This document shows positions 8,743 through 16,682 of a stretch of DNA of 35,815 nt, piece by piece; the first letter of the stretch is position 1, and every line of letters starts with the position of its first letter. Position numbers and translations under genes: made by a program. Under the pieces are notes generated by a model. The model made no database searches and was not told where the DNA came from. It saw only the letters and a list, made by a program, of their open reading frames with translations. Origin of the DNA: Bog-793 sp035625025 (GTDB lineage: Bacteria; Actinomycetota; Acidimicrobiia; Acidimicrobiales; Bog-793); assembly GCA_035625025.1 (NCBI GenBank), contig DASPQJ010000034.1, positions 1 to 35,815 of the forward strand, written 5' to 3'.

Positions 8743-9489
8743 ATGCTGAGCGCGTACGTCGATGGGAAGGTATTCGGGGAGACCTCGGGGTCAGGAACGC
8801 CTTGGTTGCTCGTGCTTCACGGCTGGGGACGCTCACACGATGACTTCACCGACGTTGTTCGTGGCATGGGGAATGAGGAGGTGATCGACGCGATCGCGAT
8901 CGACCTCCCAGGCTTCGGTGCGTCGCCCGCGCCCGACGAAGCGTGGGGTGCGAAGGAATACGCGACGTTCGTCAAACCGATCCTCGACGAGATGACCGGC
9001 CGGGTCGTCATCGTCGGCCATTCTTTCGGAGGTCGTGTGGCCGTGGAACTCGCCGCGCTCGCGGGAGAGCGGACGGCGGCGCTCGTGCTGACAGGGGTCC
9101 CGCTCCTTCGAGTTCAGCAACGAGCCCGCCCGCGGATGCGCTTTCGGATCGTCCGAGCCCTGGCTGGTGTCGGGCTCGTTGGTCGGCAGCGTCTGGAACG
9201 GGCACGCGAACGCCACGGATCACGCGACTACCGGGAGGCGCAAGGTGTCATGCGCGCCGTTCTGGTGCGCGTTCTCGCCGAGGACTACCGGCCCGCGCTG
9301 GCGCGGCTCGGCTGTCCCGTGGAGCTCGTCTGGGGGGAGCGGGACACCGCCGTCCCGGTGGAGATCGCCCGGGCGGCGTTGTCTGTCATCATCGACGGTC
9401 GGCTGACGGTCATTCCCGGTGTCGGCCATTTCGTGCCGACCACGGCACCCGCGTCTCTGCGGGCCGCGGTGGTCGCGCATCGGCCGTGA
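8743..9489 (+). CDS. Alpha/beta-fold hydrolase
   Basis: A 248-residue alpha/beta hydrolase. LVLHGWGRSHDDF carries the oxyanion-hole HGW. The nucleophile elbow is GHSFGG with Ser94, the acid is in WGERDTAVP, and the catalytic His is in IPGVGHFVP. The lid region between strands 6 and 7 is rich in arginine. The substrate cannot be told from sequence. Start ATG 8743 has TAGGGT at 8729-8734, a -10-like box whose predicted +1 is two bases before the ATG; the same bases also give a weak ribosome site. Its TGA overlaps the GTG start of the MurF-like gene, so it may act in, or simply be co-expressed with, cell-wall precursor synthesis. Confidence 0.88.
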   Translation: MLSAYVDGKVFGETSGSGTPWLLVLHGWGRSHDDFTDVVRGMGNEEVIDAIAIDLPGFGASPAPDEAWGAKEYATFVKPILDEMTGRVVIVGHSFGGRVAVELAALAGERTAALVLTGVPLLRVQQRARPRMRFRIVRALAGVGLVGRQRLERARERHGSRDYREAQGVMRAVLVRVLAEDYRPALARLGCPVELVWGERDTAVPVEIARAALSVIIDGRLTVIPGVGHFVPTTAPASLRAAVVAHRP

Positions 9490-11060
9490 CCGGGCTCAGC
9501 GTCGCGACGATCTCGGCCTCGGCCGTCGGGGCGGGACTCGCGAGCATCCGCTGGCTGCGCGTCGCCCAGCGTGAGCACTACCTGCCGGGGTCGCTTTTCC
9601 TTTTCGCCCGACGTTGGTGGGTCCGTGATCCCGGGCATCGTGTCGCCGCGACGTGCGCGGTGGGGTCGGTAGTCGGCGAGGGCTTCGTGCCCGGGGCGGG
9701 GATCCTCGGCGCGATCGTCGTTGCCGTCGGACCCGTCGGACTGGGATTGCGAGGGCGGACTGGCCGGTTGCGGTGGACACGTCGGCTGGCCACGATCGCG
9801 TCGATCGCGGCTGGCGAATACGGGCTGGCCGTCGGCACTGCTGCCGTGGTCGGTGGTCTCCGGCTTACGGCGACGGTGCTCGCGGCCGCCGCGGTCGGCT
9901 CGCCGATCATCTTGGAGATCGCGCTTTTGCTCGACCGGCCCCTGGAATCGGTGGTTGCACGCCGATATGTGAGACTGGCACGCGGCAAGCTGCAACGAAT
10001 CCGTCCGATCGTCGTCGGCATCACCGGCTCGTACGGCAAGACGTCGACGAAGAACTATGTGGTGCACCTGTTGTCCGGCACCTTCAGCGTCGTGGCGAGC
10101 CCGCGCAGCTTCAACAATCGCGCCGGACTGGCGCGTGCGGTGAACGAGACCCTCGTCGTCGGAACCGAGATCTTCGTGGCCGAGATGGGAGCGTACGGAC
10201 CCGGTGAAATCAGCGCGATGGTGTCATGGCTCGCACCGCGTGTCGCGGCGATCACGGCGATCGGACCGGTCCACCTCGAGCGCTTTCGGTCGCTCGACCG
10301 CACGTTCGTCGCGAAGGCCGAGATCGTCGCGGGGGCCGATACCGTGGTCCTGAATGTCGACGACGAACGTCTCGCCGGCCTGGCGGATGCTCTCGTGGCG
10401 GACGGCCGCCGCGTTATTCGTTGTTCGGCCGAGGACCGCGGTTGTGACGTCGCGGTAATTACCGCGAGGATAGGTGCAGAACTTAACGTGAGTGGCTCAC
10501 GCGTCGGAGATCTGGTCCGCGACAGCAGTCACCCCATGGCGCTGACGAATGTCGCCTGCGCCGTCGGGGTCGCCTGCGCGCTCGGAGTGCCGCTCGGGGA
10601 CATTGCGGCGAGACTGGGATCGCTTCCGGTCGTCGAACACCGCCTGGAAGTCGCGGCCTCACCTTCGGGCGTCGTCGTTCTCGATGACACGTTCAACGCC
10701 AACCCGGCCGGCGCGCGGCTCGCCTTGGCGGCGCTCGCGGCGAACGCTCTCGTCGGGGTGAGAAAGGTCGTCGTCACGCCGGGGATGGTCGAGCTCGGGG
10801 CGCGACAGACCGTCGAGAACGAGATCTTCGCCGGCGAGATTGCGCGGGTTGCGACCGACCTCGTCGTCGTGGGGTCGACGAATCGCCGGGCCCTCCTCGC
10901 CGGGGCCTTGAAGGCCAGTTCGGCCCGGGGGGCCTCCGCCCCGCAGCTCCGCGCTGTGACGGTCGGCTCACGCGCTGCCGCCGTCGCCTGGGTGCGTCAG
11001 GAGCTCCGCCGGGGTGATGTTGTTCTCTACGAGAACGACCTCCCCGACCAGTACCCGTAA
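9486..11060 (+). CDS. MurF-like Mur ligase with N-terminal membrane region
   Basis: ATP-dependent amide ligase of the Mur family, closest to MurF, which adds D-Ala-D-Ala to the UDP-MurNAc peptide. The P-loop GSYGKTSTK starts at residue 181, and SFNNRAGLARAVNE, EMGAYGPGEI and GPVHLERF follow. The C-terminal part has VVEHRLEV, LDDTFNANPAGARLAL and VTPGMVELGARQ, the MurF-type DDxxNANP and G-M-x-ELG signatures. Unlike standard MurF, the first 165 residues contain several hydrophobic, probably membrane-spanning segments in place of the usual soluble UDP-binding domain. It is therefore a membrane-tethered paralogue whose substrate may differ. Start is GTG 9486, overlapping the hydrolase stop (GTGA). 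The D-Ala-D-Ala ligase gene follows 75 bp downstream, which supports a peptidoglycan-type role. Confidence 0.83.
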   Translation: MTGLSVATISASAVGAGLASIRWLRVAQREHYLPGSLFLFARRWWVRDPGHRVAATCAVGSVVGEGFVPGAGILGAIVVAVGPVGLGLRGRTGRLRWTRRLATIASIAAGEYGLAVGTAAVVGGLRLTATVLAAAAVGSPIILEIALLLDRPLESVVARRYVRLARGKLQRIRPIVVGITGSYGKTSTKNYVVHLLSGTFSVVASPRSFNNRAGLARAVNETLVVGTEIFVAEMGAYGPGEISAMVSWLAPRVAAITAIGPVHLERFRSLDRTFVAKAEIVAGADTVVLNVDDERLAGLADALVADGRRVIRCSAEDRGCDVAVITARIGAELNVSGSRVGDLVRDSSHPMALTNVACAVGVACALGVPLGDIAARLGSLPVVEHRLEVAASPSGVVVLDDTFNANPAGARLALAALAANALVGVRKVVVTPGMVELGARQTVENEIFAGEIARVATDLVVVGSTNRRALLAGALKASSARGASAPQLRAVTVGSRAAAVAWVRQELRRGDVVLYENDLPDQYP

Positions 11061-11123
11061 CCGGGGCGTCGAACCGTCGCGACGAGGCTGCACGGTCGTC
11101 GCGGTCTCCCGCGGGGGGCTGCG

Positions 11124-11136
11124 TACAATGCCGCGG
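11124..11136 (+). promoter_or_regulatory. -10 box giving a leaderless ddl transcript
   Basis: TACAAT at 11124-11129 is a near-consensus sigma-70/SigA -10 element. With the usual six-base discriminator the transcript would start at 11136, exactly the GTG start of ddl. No Shine-Dalgarno sequence precedes that GTG. The -35 region is poor. Leaderless translation is inferred, but the same geometry recurs at three other genes in this window. Confidence 0.6.
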
Positions 11137-12263
11137 TGGCCGCGGCCCCTCTGCGCGCCGCCGTACTGTTCGGCGGTCCGTCTCCGGAACACGACGTTTC
11201 TGTCCTCACCGGCCTGCAGGCGGCGAGAACTCTCAACGCCGAGCCGGCGGTCGGCGCGGTTCACGCTCTGTACTGGACGAAGGCCGGCGGATGGCTGGAG
11301 GTGGCGAGCTCGCTGGAAGCGCGGGCGTTCATCGACGGGTCGCCGGAGGGCGGAAGGCAGATTGAACTCGTCACGGGACCGCGCGGCGGGTTCGTGACGC
11401 GCCCGCGGTGGCTCGGTTTTCGGGCTGAGGTTCTCGGGATCGACGCCGCGATCGTCTGCTGCCACGGCGGCCCGGGGGAGGACGGTTCCCTCCAGGGGAT
11501 CCTCGATTGCGCTCACGTCGCCTACAGCGGGCCGACCGCCGCGGCGGCGGCGCTCGGCATGGACAAACTCGCGACGACGGGGGTGCTCGCCGCCGCCGGG
11601 GTGCCGACGCTGCCACGGGTCGCGCTGGATCCGGCGATTTCCGAGCCGGGGTTTCCCGGGCCGTACATCGTCAAACCGCGCTTCGGAGGCTCGTCGATCG
11701 GCATCGACGTCGTGAAGGACTGGTCGACGGCGCTGGCGCGTCTGGAAACGAATGTCCATCTGCGCCGCGGCGCGGTGGTCGAACCTTACCGCGACGACCT
11801 TTATGACCTGCAGATCGCGGTGCGAACGTGGCCCGAGACCGCGCTGTCTGCCGTCGAACGTCCACTCGGGAGCAAATCGACGGAGATTCTCGATTACGCG
11901 GACAAGTACGTCGGTGGCGAGGGAATGCTTAGCGCGCCACGCGAGCTGCCGGCGCGCATCGATTCCGGTCTCGAGCGCGAAGTGCAGCGAGCCGCATCCG
12001 TAGCCGCGCGAGTGCTCAGCGCGCGCGGTGTGAGCCGAATCGACTTCCTTTCCGATGGCCACGTGCTCTACGCCAACGAAATCAACACAGTTCCTGGTTC
12101 GCTCGCTCGCTATCTTTTCATCGACCCGCCGCTTCCATTCGGCGAGCTCCTCGTGGGTCTCGCCCGTGAGGCTGTGGAACGACCGGCGATGGTCTTCTCC
12201 TCCGTGGGGGCGGATGGATCGGTACTGCGCGAGGCGGGGACGATCGCGGCGAAGCTCGGATGA
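11136..12263 (+). CDS. ddl: D-alanine--D-alanine ligase
   Basis: ATP-grasp ligase joining two D-alanines for peptidoglycan precursor synthesis. The N-terminal AVLFGGPSPEHDVSVLTG is the family's first signature. GPTAAAAALGMDKLATTGVLAAAGVPT marks the central domain, IVKPRFGGSSIGIDVV is the ATP-grasp lysine loop, and VEPYRDDLYDLQIAVR the nucleotide-binding glutamate region. RIDFLSDGHVLYANEINTVPG ends in the magnesium-binding E-x-N-x-x-PG. All catalytic positions I can check are present. The 375-residue length is normal. The GTG start at 11136 coincides with the predicted transcription start (see promoter). Placement behind the MurF-like ligase suggests the two act in sequence. Confidence 0.95.
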   Translation: MAAAPLRAAVLFGGPSPEHDVSVLTGLQAARTLNAEPAVGAVHALYWTKAGGWLEVASSLEARAFIDGSPEGGRQIELVTGPRGGFVTRPRWLGFRAEVLGIDAAIVCCHGGPGEDGSLQGILDCAHVAYSGPTAAAAALGMDKLATTGVLAAAGVPTLPRVALDPAISEPGFPGPYIVKPRFGGSSIGIDVVKDWSTALARLETNVHLRRGAVVEPYRDDLYDLQIAVRTWPETALSAVERPLGSKSTEILDYADKYVGGEGMLSAPRELPARIDSGLEREVQRAASVAARVLSARGVSRIDFLSDGHVLYANEINTVPGSLARYLFIDPPLPFGELLVGLAREAVERPAMVFSSVGADGSVLREAGTIAAKLG

Positions 12264-12314
12264 CAGTCGGTCCGGGCGCGGGTTCGCCATGACTTGCCGG
12301 TTGAGGGAAGAACG

Positions 12315-12950
12315 GTGACGTTTCCCAAGCGGCTCGTGCACGACAACGAAGATGTCCTACTCGACGCCCGGCCCCATTGGTGGCGGCTCGTCGGCCCGGC
12401 GTTCATCGCGGTCATCACCGTCGGGGCGTGTGCAACGGTTTTCATTATCTGGTCAGGGGCTCCGAAGTGGTCGGGCTGGGCCCTGTTTGGAATTGGCGCC
12501 GTGGCGGTCTGCTACTTCCTCAGTCGCTACGTCCAGTGGCGGTCGACCGACCTCGTCGTGACGTCGTTGCGCGTCATCTACCGGAGCGGGGTCGTCAGCC
12601 GCTCCAGCCGGGAGACTCCGATCTCGAGCGTTCAGGATGTGAGCATCGTTCAGTCCCTTGGCGAGAGGGTGCTCCGCAAGGGTCGGCTCTCTGTGCAATC
12701 TGCCGGATTCCAGGGAGAGGCGCCCTTCTTCGACGTGCGGCGACCCGCCGTCGTCCAGGGTCTGATCAACCAGACGATCGAGAAGTCCCGCCAGCGCGAG
12801 ACGGATCGAGTCGCCGAGGCGAATCGTATTTCGGTCTCCGAGGAGCTCGAACGTCTCGCCGTTCTCCACCGCCGCGGGGTGATCACCGACGCCGAATTCG
12901 CGCGCCTGAAAGGAGAGCTGATTGGCGGCCCTGACGACCAAGACAGCTAA
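12315..12950 (+). CDS. PH-domain (bPH2) membrane protein with SHOCT tail
   Basis: A 211-residue membrane protein of the bacterial PH-domain (YdbS/YdbT-like) type. Two hydrophobic segments (about residues 25-45 and 50-70) are followed by the PH-like core WRSTDLVVTSLRVIYRSGVV ... ETPISSVQDVSIVQS ... GRLSVQSAG. The end, from about residue 175, is a short SHOCT-type helical hairpin: ELERLAVLHRRGVITDAEFA followed by RLKGELI. Start GTG 12315 sits behind GAGGGA at proper spacing; an in-frame TTG at 12294 lacks this. Such proteins are generally uncharacterised; SHOCT motifs are thought to promote oligomerisation. It follows ddl by 51 bp and may share its transcript. Confidence 0.85.
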   Translation: MTFPKRLVHDNEDVLLDARPHWWRLVGPAFIAVITVGACATVFIIWSGAPKWSGWALFGIGAVAVCYFLSRYVQWRSTDLVVTSLRVIYRSGVVSRSSRETPISSVQDVSIVQSLGERVLRKGRLSVQSAGFQGEAPFFDVRRPAVVQGLINQTIEKSRQRETDRVAEANRISVSEELERLAVLHRRGVITDAEFARLKGELIGGPDDQDS

Positions 12951-13294
12951 GTCGGTGAGGCGAGATCGACGAGCCAAGGCGGAGGGTAAAGCGCCAGCAG
13001 TCTGGGTGAGGGACATAGTCGCTTAGACGCCACCCTGAAGTTCGCCGCGCCGCGCGTGACAATGAACGCCTATCCGGTGTCGGGCTGCCCCGAATCTCGG
13101 ACCTTCCCGCTCCCTAAGGTCGCAATCCACCATTGGCGAGCATTGGGATCGGACACCTTGAGATGCCGACAGGAGGACAGGACCGTGGATCAGCCTGCTT
13201 AGATCGACCGGGGCTCGCATCCTCGTGGCGCGACTTGCGGTCTACCAGGTGGCCGTAATCGAAGCCTTGAAGCGTTCCGCCGGACGATCGGGGT

Positions 13295-13316
13295 GAGATT
13301 CCCGTTCGGGGGTCTC
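13295..13316. terminator. Hairpin, candidate bidirectional terminator
   Basis: GAGATTCCCG-tt-CGGGGGTCTC forms a 10-bp stem with two G-T wobbles; the tip reads CCC-GTTC-GGG. It lies between two convergent genes. There is no T-run, so it could be a T-independent terminator or simply structured RNA. Confidence 0.35.
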
Positions 13317-13324
13317 AGATGATG

Positions 13325-13375
13325 GTTCACCGGAGTCGTCAGGACGCGCGGGAGTGGAAACCCTCCCGGGTGAAC
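13325..13375. repeat. Nested inverted repeats
   Basis: An outer pair GTTCACC (13325-13331) and GGTGAAC (13369-13375) encloses an inner hairpin CGGGAG (13349-13354)/CTCCCG (13363-13368). The inner 3' arm abuts the outer 3' arm, so the two stems would stack. It lies nine bases after the hairpin at 13295-13316. Confidence 0.35.
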
Positions 13376-13590
13376 TCGGACCAACCAGTTTCTCCTTGCT
13401 GTCTGAAGCATTTGATTGTCACCAAGCTCGGAGGGGGAGTGCTGTTCTCCAGACGCGCTCCGTTCATCCGGAAGTGCTGAGACGAGACAGGGCTCGACGG
13501 ACTAGCTGGCGGTCCTCTGGGCCTTTGGCATTGGTATTGCTCAGTAAGAACGAACTTTCTGTTGGCAATTCTCTGTTCGAAGATGCCCCG

Positions 13591-15357
13591 CTACGGCGTG
13601 GGCACGTCTGCGCCGCCGCCTTCGGCAAGGGGAGATGATCGTGGTGGGTGCAGGTCGCCGAGGTGCGCGGGGATCGTGCCGGTCGGACTGTTCTCGAAGG
13701 CCGACAGCAATGGGGCGTGGCTCGCCGGCTCGACGAGCGCCTCAGCACCGCGAGCAACCCCCATTAGATGTTCGATACGTTCGTTGTAAAGCCGGCGCAG
13801 GTCGTCGATTCCAAACGTGATGACGGCGTAGACACTGAGTCCAGCGACGGCGGGGAGGGCACAGAGAAGCAGACCTGCCGCGCCTCGCGGGGCGAACCAG
13901 TAGGCGGGGAGCTCGAGCAGCGCTGTGACAAGCACCGATACCGCCACGGCGAGCTTCGGGACCTCCGAGAGGAAGCTAGGAATGTCCGGAGTGATCTTTC
14001 GGCGAGCGATGTGCAAGAAGTACAGGGCGCTCGCGATGACACCGACGGCGGTGCCGATCGGCACGCCAAGCATGCCTATGGAGAACGCCAGAGGCACGGT
14101 CAGGGCGATGTTGACTACCATGCCGACGCCGAGATAGCGGGACTCGAGACCGGGACGATTGATGGACTTGCCAAGGGCGTCCATGACCTTGCACAAGAGC
14201 TGCACAGCCTGGCCGAGGAGCAGGACGGCGGCGACGACGCCCGCGAGACGCTCTGCCGGTCCCAGCCATTTCGGGATCGCGACGACAACGCTCACGGCCC
14301 CGACGACCGCGAAGGCCGCGATCGCCCGGACCCAGACACGCTGCAATCTTGCGAATTCCTCCAGCGTTCCCCGCAGGTTGAGCCTGCCAAAAGTGCGGGA
14401 GAGGGCGACCTGGATGGGTCCAATCGCGTTCATCGGGAGGTTGATCAGCGCGCTTGAGAAATTGGAGCCGATGGCGTAGAGAGCCACGTCGCCAACTGGG
14501 AAGAGAAGGCCGACGAGGAGCGCGTCGATTTCCAAGTTGAATGAGCTCGCCACTTCTGCGATCTGAACCCGGCTGGCGTAGCGGATTAGCTCTCGCGTTT
14601 GCGCCCAGGTCATGACCCGAAAGGCCCCGATGCTGACGTAGCGTCGAGCCCCGACAACGGCTGTGGTCAAAGTCACTGCCTGCGAACCGACGCTGGCCCA
14701 GAAGAGCCCCCATAAGCCATGGCCCTGTTCAACAAGGGTGACCGCGAGGCCGACGTAGACGAGCAAGCTGATGATTGCCGTCACGTTTAGATAGGCCCAG
14801 CGGTGTTCTGCGGCAATGATCATTGACAGGAGACCTGACAAGGTCGATACGAGATAAAGGGCCATGAAAGCTCTGATGAGCTCCGTTGCTTCGTGTTTCA
14901 GGCCGGCGCTGGTGTGGAGCACGACCGTGACGTCGGGGGCAAGCAGCACGGCGGCCGCCGCGACGATCCCGATGACGAGAAAGACGAGGAGCGACATTGT
15001 CACGAGGAGCGACGATGTCGATCGGCGGTCTTTTGCGCCGGCGTAGACGGCGAAGTAGCGCGTGGCACAAGGGCCGAGCCCCCCGTCGAGGTTTGACAGG
15101 AGACCCCTGAAGGAGGCGATGAACGCGAAGGCGCCGTACGCGGCTAGCCCGAGATGGAAAAGCAGGAACGGTGTCAGGGCCAGATTCGTGGCAATGGCAA
15201 TGATCTGGCTAACCGTGTTCCAGCTAAGACCGCTACGGATCGCCCGCAGCGATCGGGAGTGATCCGCGGGGATTCGCGCGTCGCTAGCAAATTCCTCTTC
15301 GCGAGGTTGCTGTGTTATGTGAACCCCCGTTGTGGGTAGCAGCGAGGTGATCACCAC
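13591..15357 (-). CDS. Oligosaccharide flippase (Wzx/MATE-like) family protein
   Basis: A 588-residue polytopic protein with about 14 hydrophobic segments. The N-terminal region SLRAIRSGLSWNTVSQIIAI ... TPFLLFHLGLAAYGAFAF is typical of polysaccharide biosynthesis/Wzx-type flippases, which move lipid-linked oligosaccharides across the plasma membrane. The C-terminal 60 residues are cytosolic and low-complexity. The start is GTG at 15355-15357 with no strong ribosome site. An internal start nearer the first membrane helix (about residue 35) is possible, because residues 1-35 are not hydrophobic. The gene stands alone: no glycosyltransferase cluster surrounds it, though glycan-type genes occur at 86-3120 and 20028-22068. 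Confidence 0.86.
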   Translation of the reverse strand: MVITSLLPTTGVHITQQPREEEFASDARIPADHSRSLRAIRSGLSWNTVSQIIAIATNLALTPFLLFHLGLAAYGAFAFIASFRGLLSNLDGGLGPCATRYFAVYAGAKDRRSTSSLLVTMSLLVFLVIGIVAAAAVLLAPDVTVVLHTSAGLKHEATELIRAFMALYLVSTLSGLLSMIIAAEHRWAYLNVTAIISLLVYVGLAVTLVEQGHGLWGLFWASVGSQAVTLTTAVVGARRYVSIGAFRVMTWAQTRELIRYASRVQIAEVASSFNLEIDALLVGLLFPVGDVALYAIGSNFSSALINLPMNAIGPIQVALSRTFGRLNLRGTLEEFARLQRVWVRAIAAFAVVGAVSVVVAIPKWLGPAERLAGVVAAVLLLGQAVQLLCKVMDALGKSINRPGLESRYLGVGMVVNIALTVPLAFSIGMLGVPIGTAVGVIASALYFLHIARRKITPDIPSFLSEVPKLAVAVSVLVTALLELPAYWFAPRGAAGLLLCALPAVAGLSVYAVITFGIDDLRRLYNERIEHLMGVARGAEALVEPASHAPLLSAFENSPTGTIPAHLGDLHPPRSSPLAEGGGADVPTP

Positions 15358-15984
15358 CGGTCAAAGCGGGCTCAACGCCGAGACCTGTCGCGTCGGCATG
15401 AGCGTACTCCGGGAGGTGACTTGTGACGCGTCACCAGGAAGTCGAACAGTTGATGCCAGCAAAGTGGTGATCGCCTGAGAGCGGTGGCATCGGCAGATTT
15501 GCGGGATCTCGTGGTTCATCACGAGAGTTGGTGAAGACTGCTATAGATGCCCAGTTAACTGCGATACAGATTCCGGCATCGCAAGCGGGGACGACGCTGA
15601 CTTTTCGTGGGGGCAAACGGGGGGTTCGCGTTGATGCTACCCAAGTTACGTCCGGGCAAAGCTGGTATGGGCACAGTTAGGGTCCGGCATTCCCGCCGGC
15701 ATGGCGTGATCATCGGTATTAGCTCCGGATTCGGACGCCTTGACCTCCGAGGATATCCGCGCCAGTGTGTCCTGCGCGAAATCTCCCGCGACGCGTGCTG
15801 CGATCGCTGATCCAAGCCGTCAGGTTTCCGAAGCCTCGTGAGTTTCGGCGCGCCTCATGATCACTGAACGGGCCTTCGCGTGTCAACTCGTGAAAACGTT
15901 TCGCGCAATCGCTTCGTGACGCGGATCAGAACGCGGAGATCGCCGGTCCGAAAAAACTCAAGTTTCAGCTCGACGGCTCCAAGA
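15358..15984. other. Gene-poor spacer between divergent genes
   Basis: About 630 bp without a gene I can support. It contains a perfect 12-bp palindrome GTGACGCGTCAC (15423-15434), some 65 bp upstream of the flippase start, and a hairpin TCTCGTG-gttcat-CACGAGA (15507-15526). Either could be an operator or structured leader for the flippase, but no regulator family can be named. Short open frames between 15430 and 15815 on both strands look like chance. Confidence 0.35.
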
Positions 15985-15997
15985 TAGGCTCAATCCG
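15985..15997 (+). promoter_or_regulatory. -10 box giving a leaderless start for the 15997 gene
   Basis: TAGGCT at 15985-15990 is followed by six bases and then the GTG at 15997, the same TAnnnT-N6-start geometry as ddl, the PIG-L gene and the GNAT gene. No clear -35 is visible. It is the main support for the reality of the downstream gene. Confidence 0.45.
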
Positions 15998-16572
15998 TGT
16001 CGCGTCCTGGGCGCTGGATCAGACGAGCACGTGCAGGTCCCTTCCGATTACTCATCGCAGACGCGGAAAGTTGGTCCTCCGCCCTGCTCGCCGATCTTGA
16101 TCTGGGCTTGCAGCTGGACAGGTCCAACGGGGACGCTCTCTGGCAAAGCTGGAATGGCTTTCACTTTCTCAGTCGACCGCGGCGTGTTCCTATGTGCGGC
16201 GGGCAGGGAGAAAAGGACTGGATCGTCCGCTGCTACAGGCTGCGCTGGTCGCCACCACGATCCAGGAAGCCTGCTCGAACACGGGTCGAGGCCATGAGCG
16301 GTTGGAGGCAAGCTGAGATGCAACGCCCAGCCGCCGCCGAAGGGCCGAATCTGTTTGTTCGCGGGTGGGGCGACTATCCGATGGCTGGCGACTCCAACTA
16401 CAGAATCGGCGAGAACGACCGGCACGCTGTGCGGCGGTTGGAGCTACTGCTCCTGAAGCTACGCGGCCGCAGTTTCCGGGCGGACGAGTTGCACCGCTGG
16501 ATCGAGGCCTGGCTGCGCGGCGTGGGCCCACTGGAGTTCACGTTCTCCATCCGTGACCGGAAAGCAGCGTAA
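15997..16572 (+). CDS. Hypothetical protein, no family recognised
   Basis: A 191-residue open frame I cannot assign. It is tryptophan- and arginine-rich, with no signal peptide and no membrane segment. The C-terminal half looks the most protein-like: a helical stretch HAVRRLELLLLKLRGRSFRA, then DELHRWIEAWLRGVGPLEFTF. Support for coding comes from the leaderless-type -10 box at the start codon, mostly G/C third positions in the second half, and position just upstream of rimO on the same strand (110 bp gap). The middle part (about residues 60-110) is compositionally less convincing, so a frameshift or a chance frame remains possible. Confidence 0.45.
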   Translation: MSRPGRWIRRARAGPFRLLIADAESWSSALLADLDLGLQLDRSNGDALWQSWNGFHFLSRPRRVPMCGGQGEKDWIVRCYRLRWSPPRSRKPARTRVEAMSGWRQAEMQRPAAAEGPNLFVRGWGDYPMAGDSNYRIGENDRHAVRRLELLLLKLRGRSFRADELHRWIEAWLRGVGPLEFTFSIRDRKAA

Positions 16573-16682
16573 TGATGTCCAGGAAGCCGTCGGAGAGCCG
16601 AGTGTGGGAGAACCGCATGCCTGGATTGAGAGGGGGAAGGGGAATCGAGCCTGCATTGCCGACTCCGCGTCCTTGACGACCC

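Larger units (their letters stand above)
12951..13590. other. 640-bp gene-free stretch between convergent genes
   Basis: I find no gene I can support here. Short open frames have no recognisable motifs. One spot has a strong ribosome-site-like AGGAGG before a GTG at about 13184, but that frame stops after five codons. The stretch contains two adjacent inverted repeats (13295-13316 and 13325-13375), listed separately, which may end the convergent transcripts from both sides. Confidence 0.4.

Noticed and set aside
10968..12341. 457-codon minus-strand open frame
   Set aside because: Antisense to ddl, which has all ATP-grasp ligase signatures.
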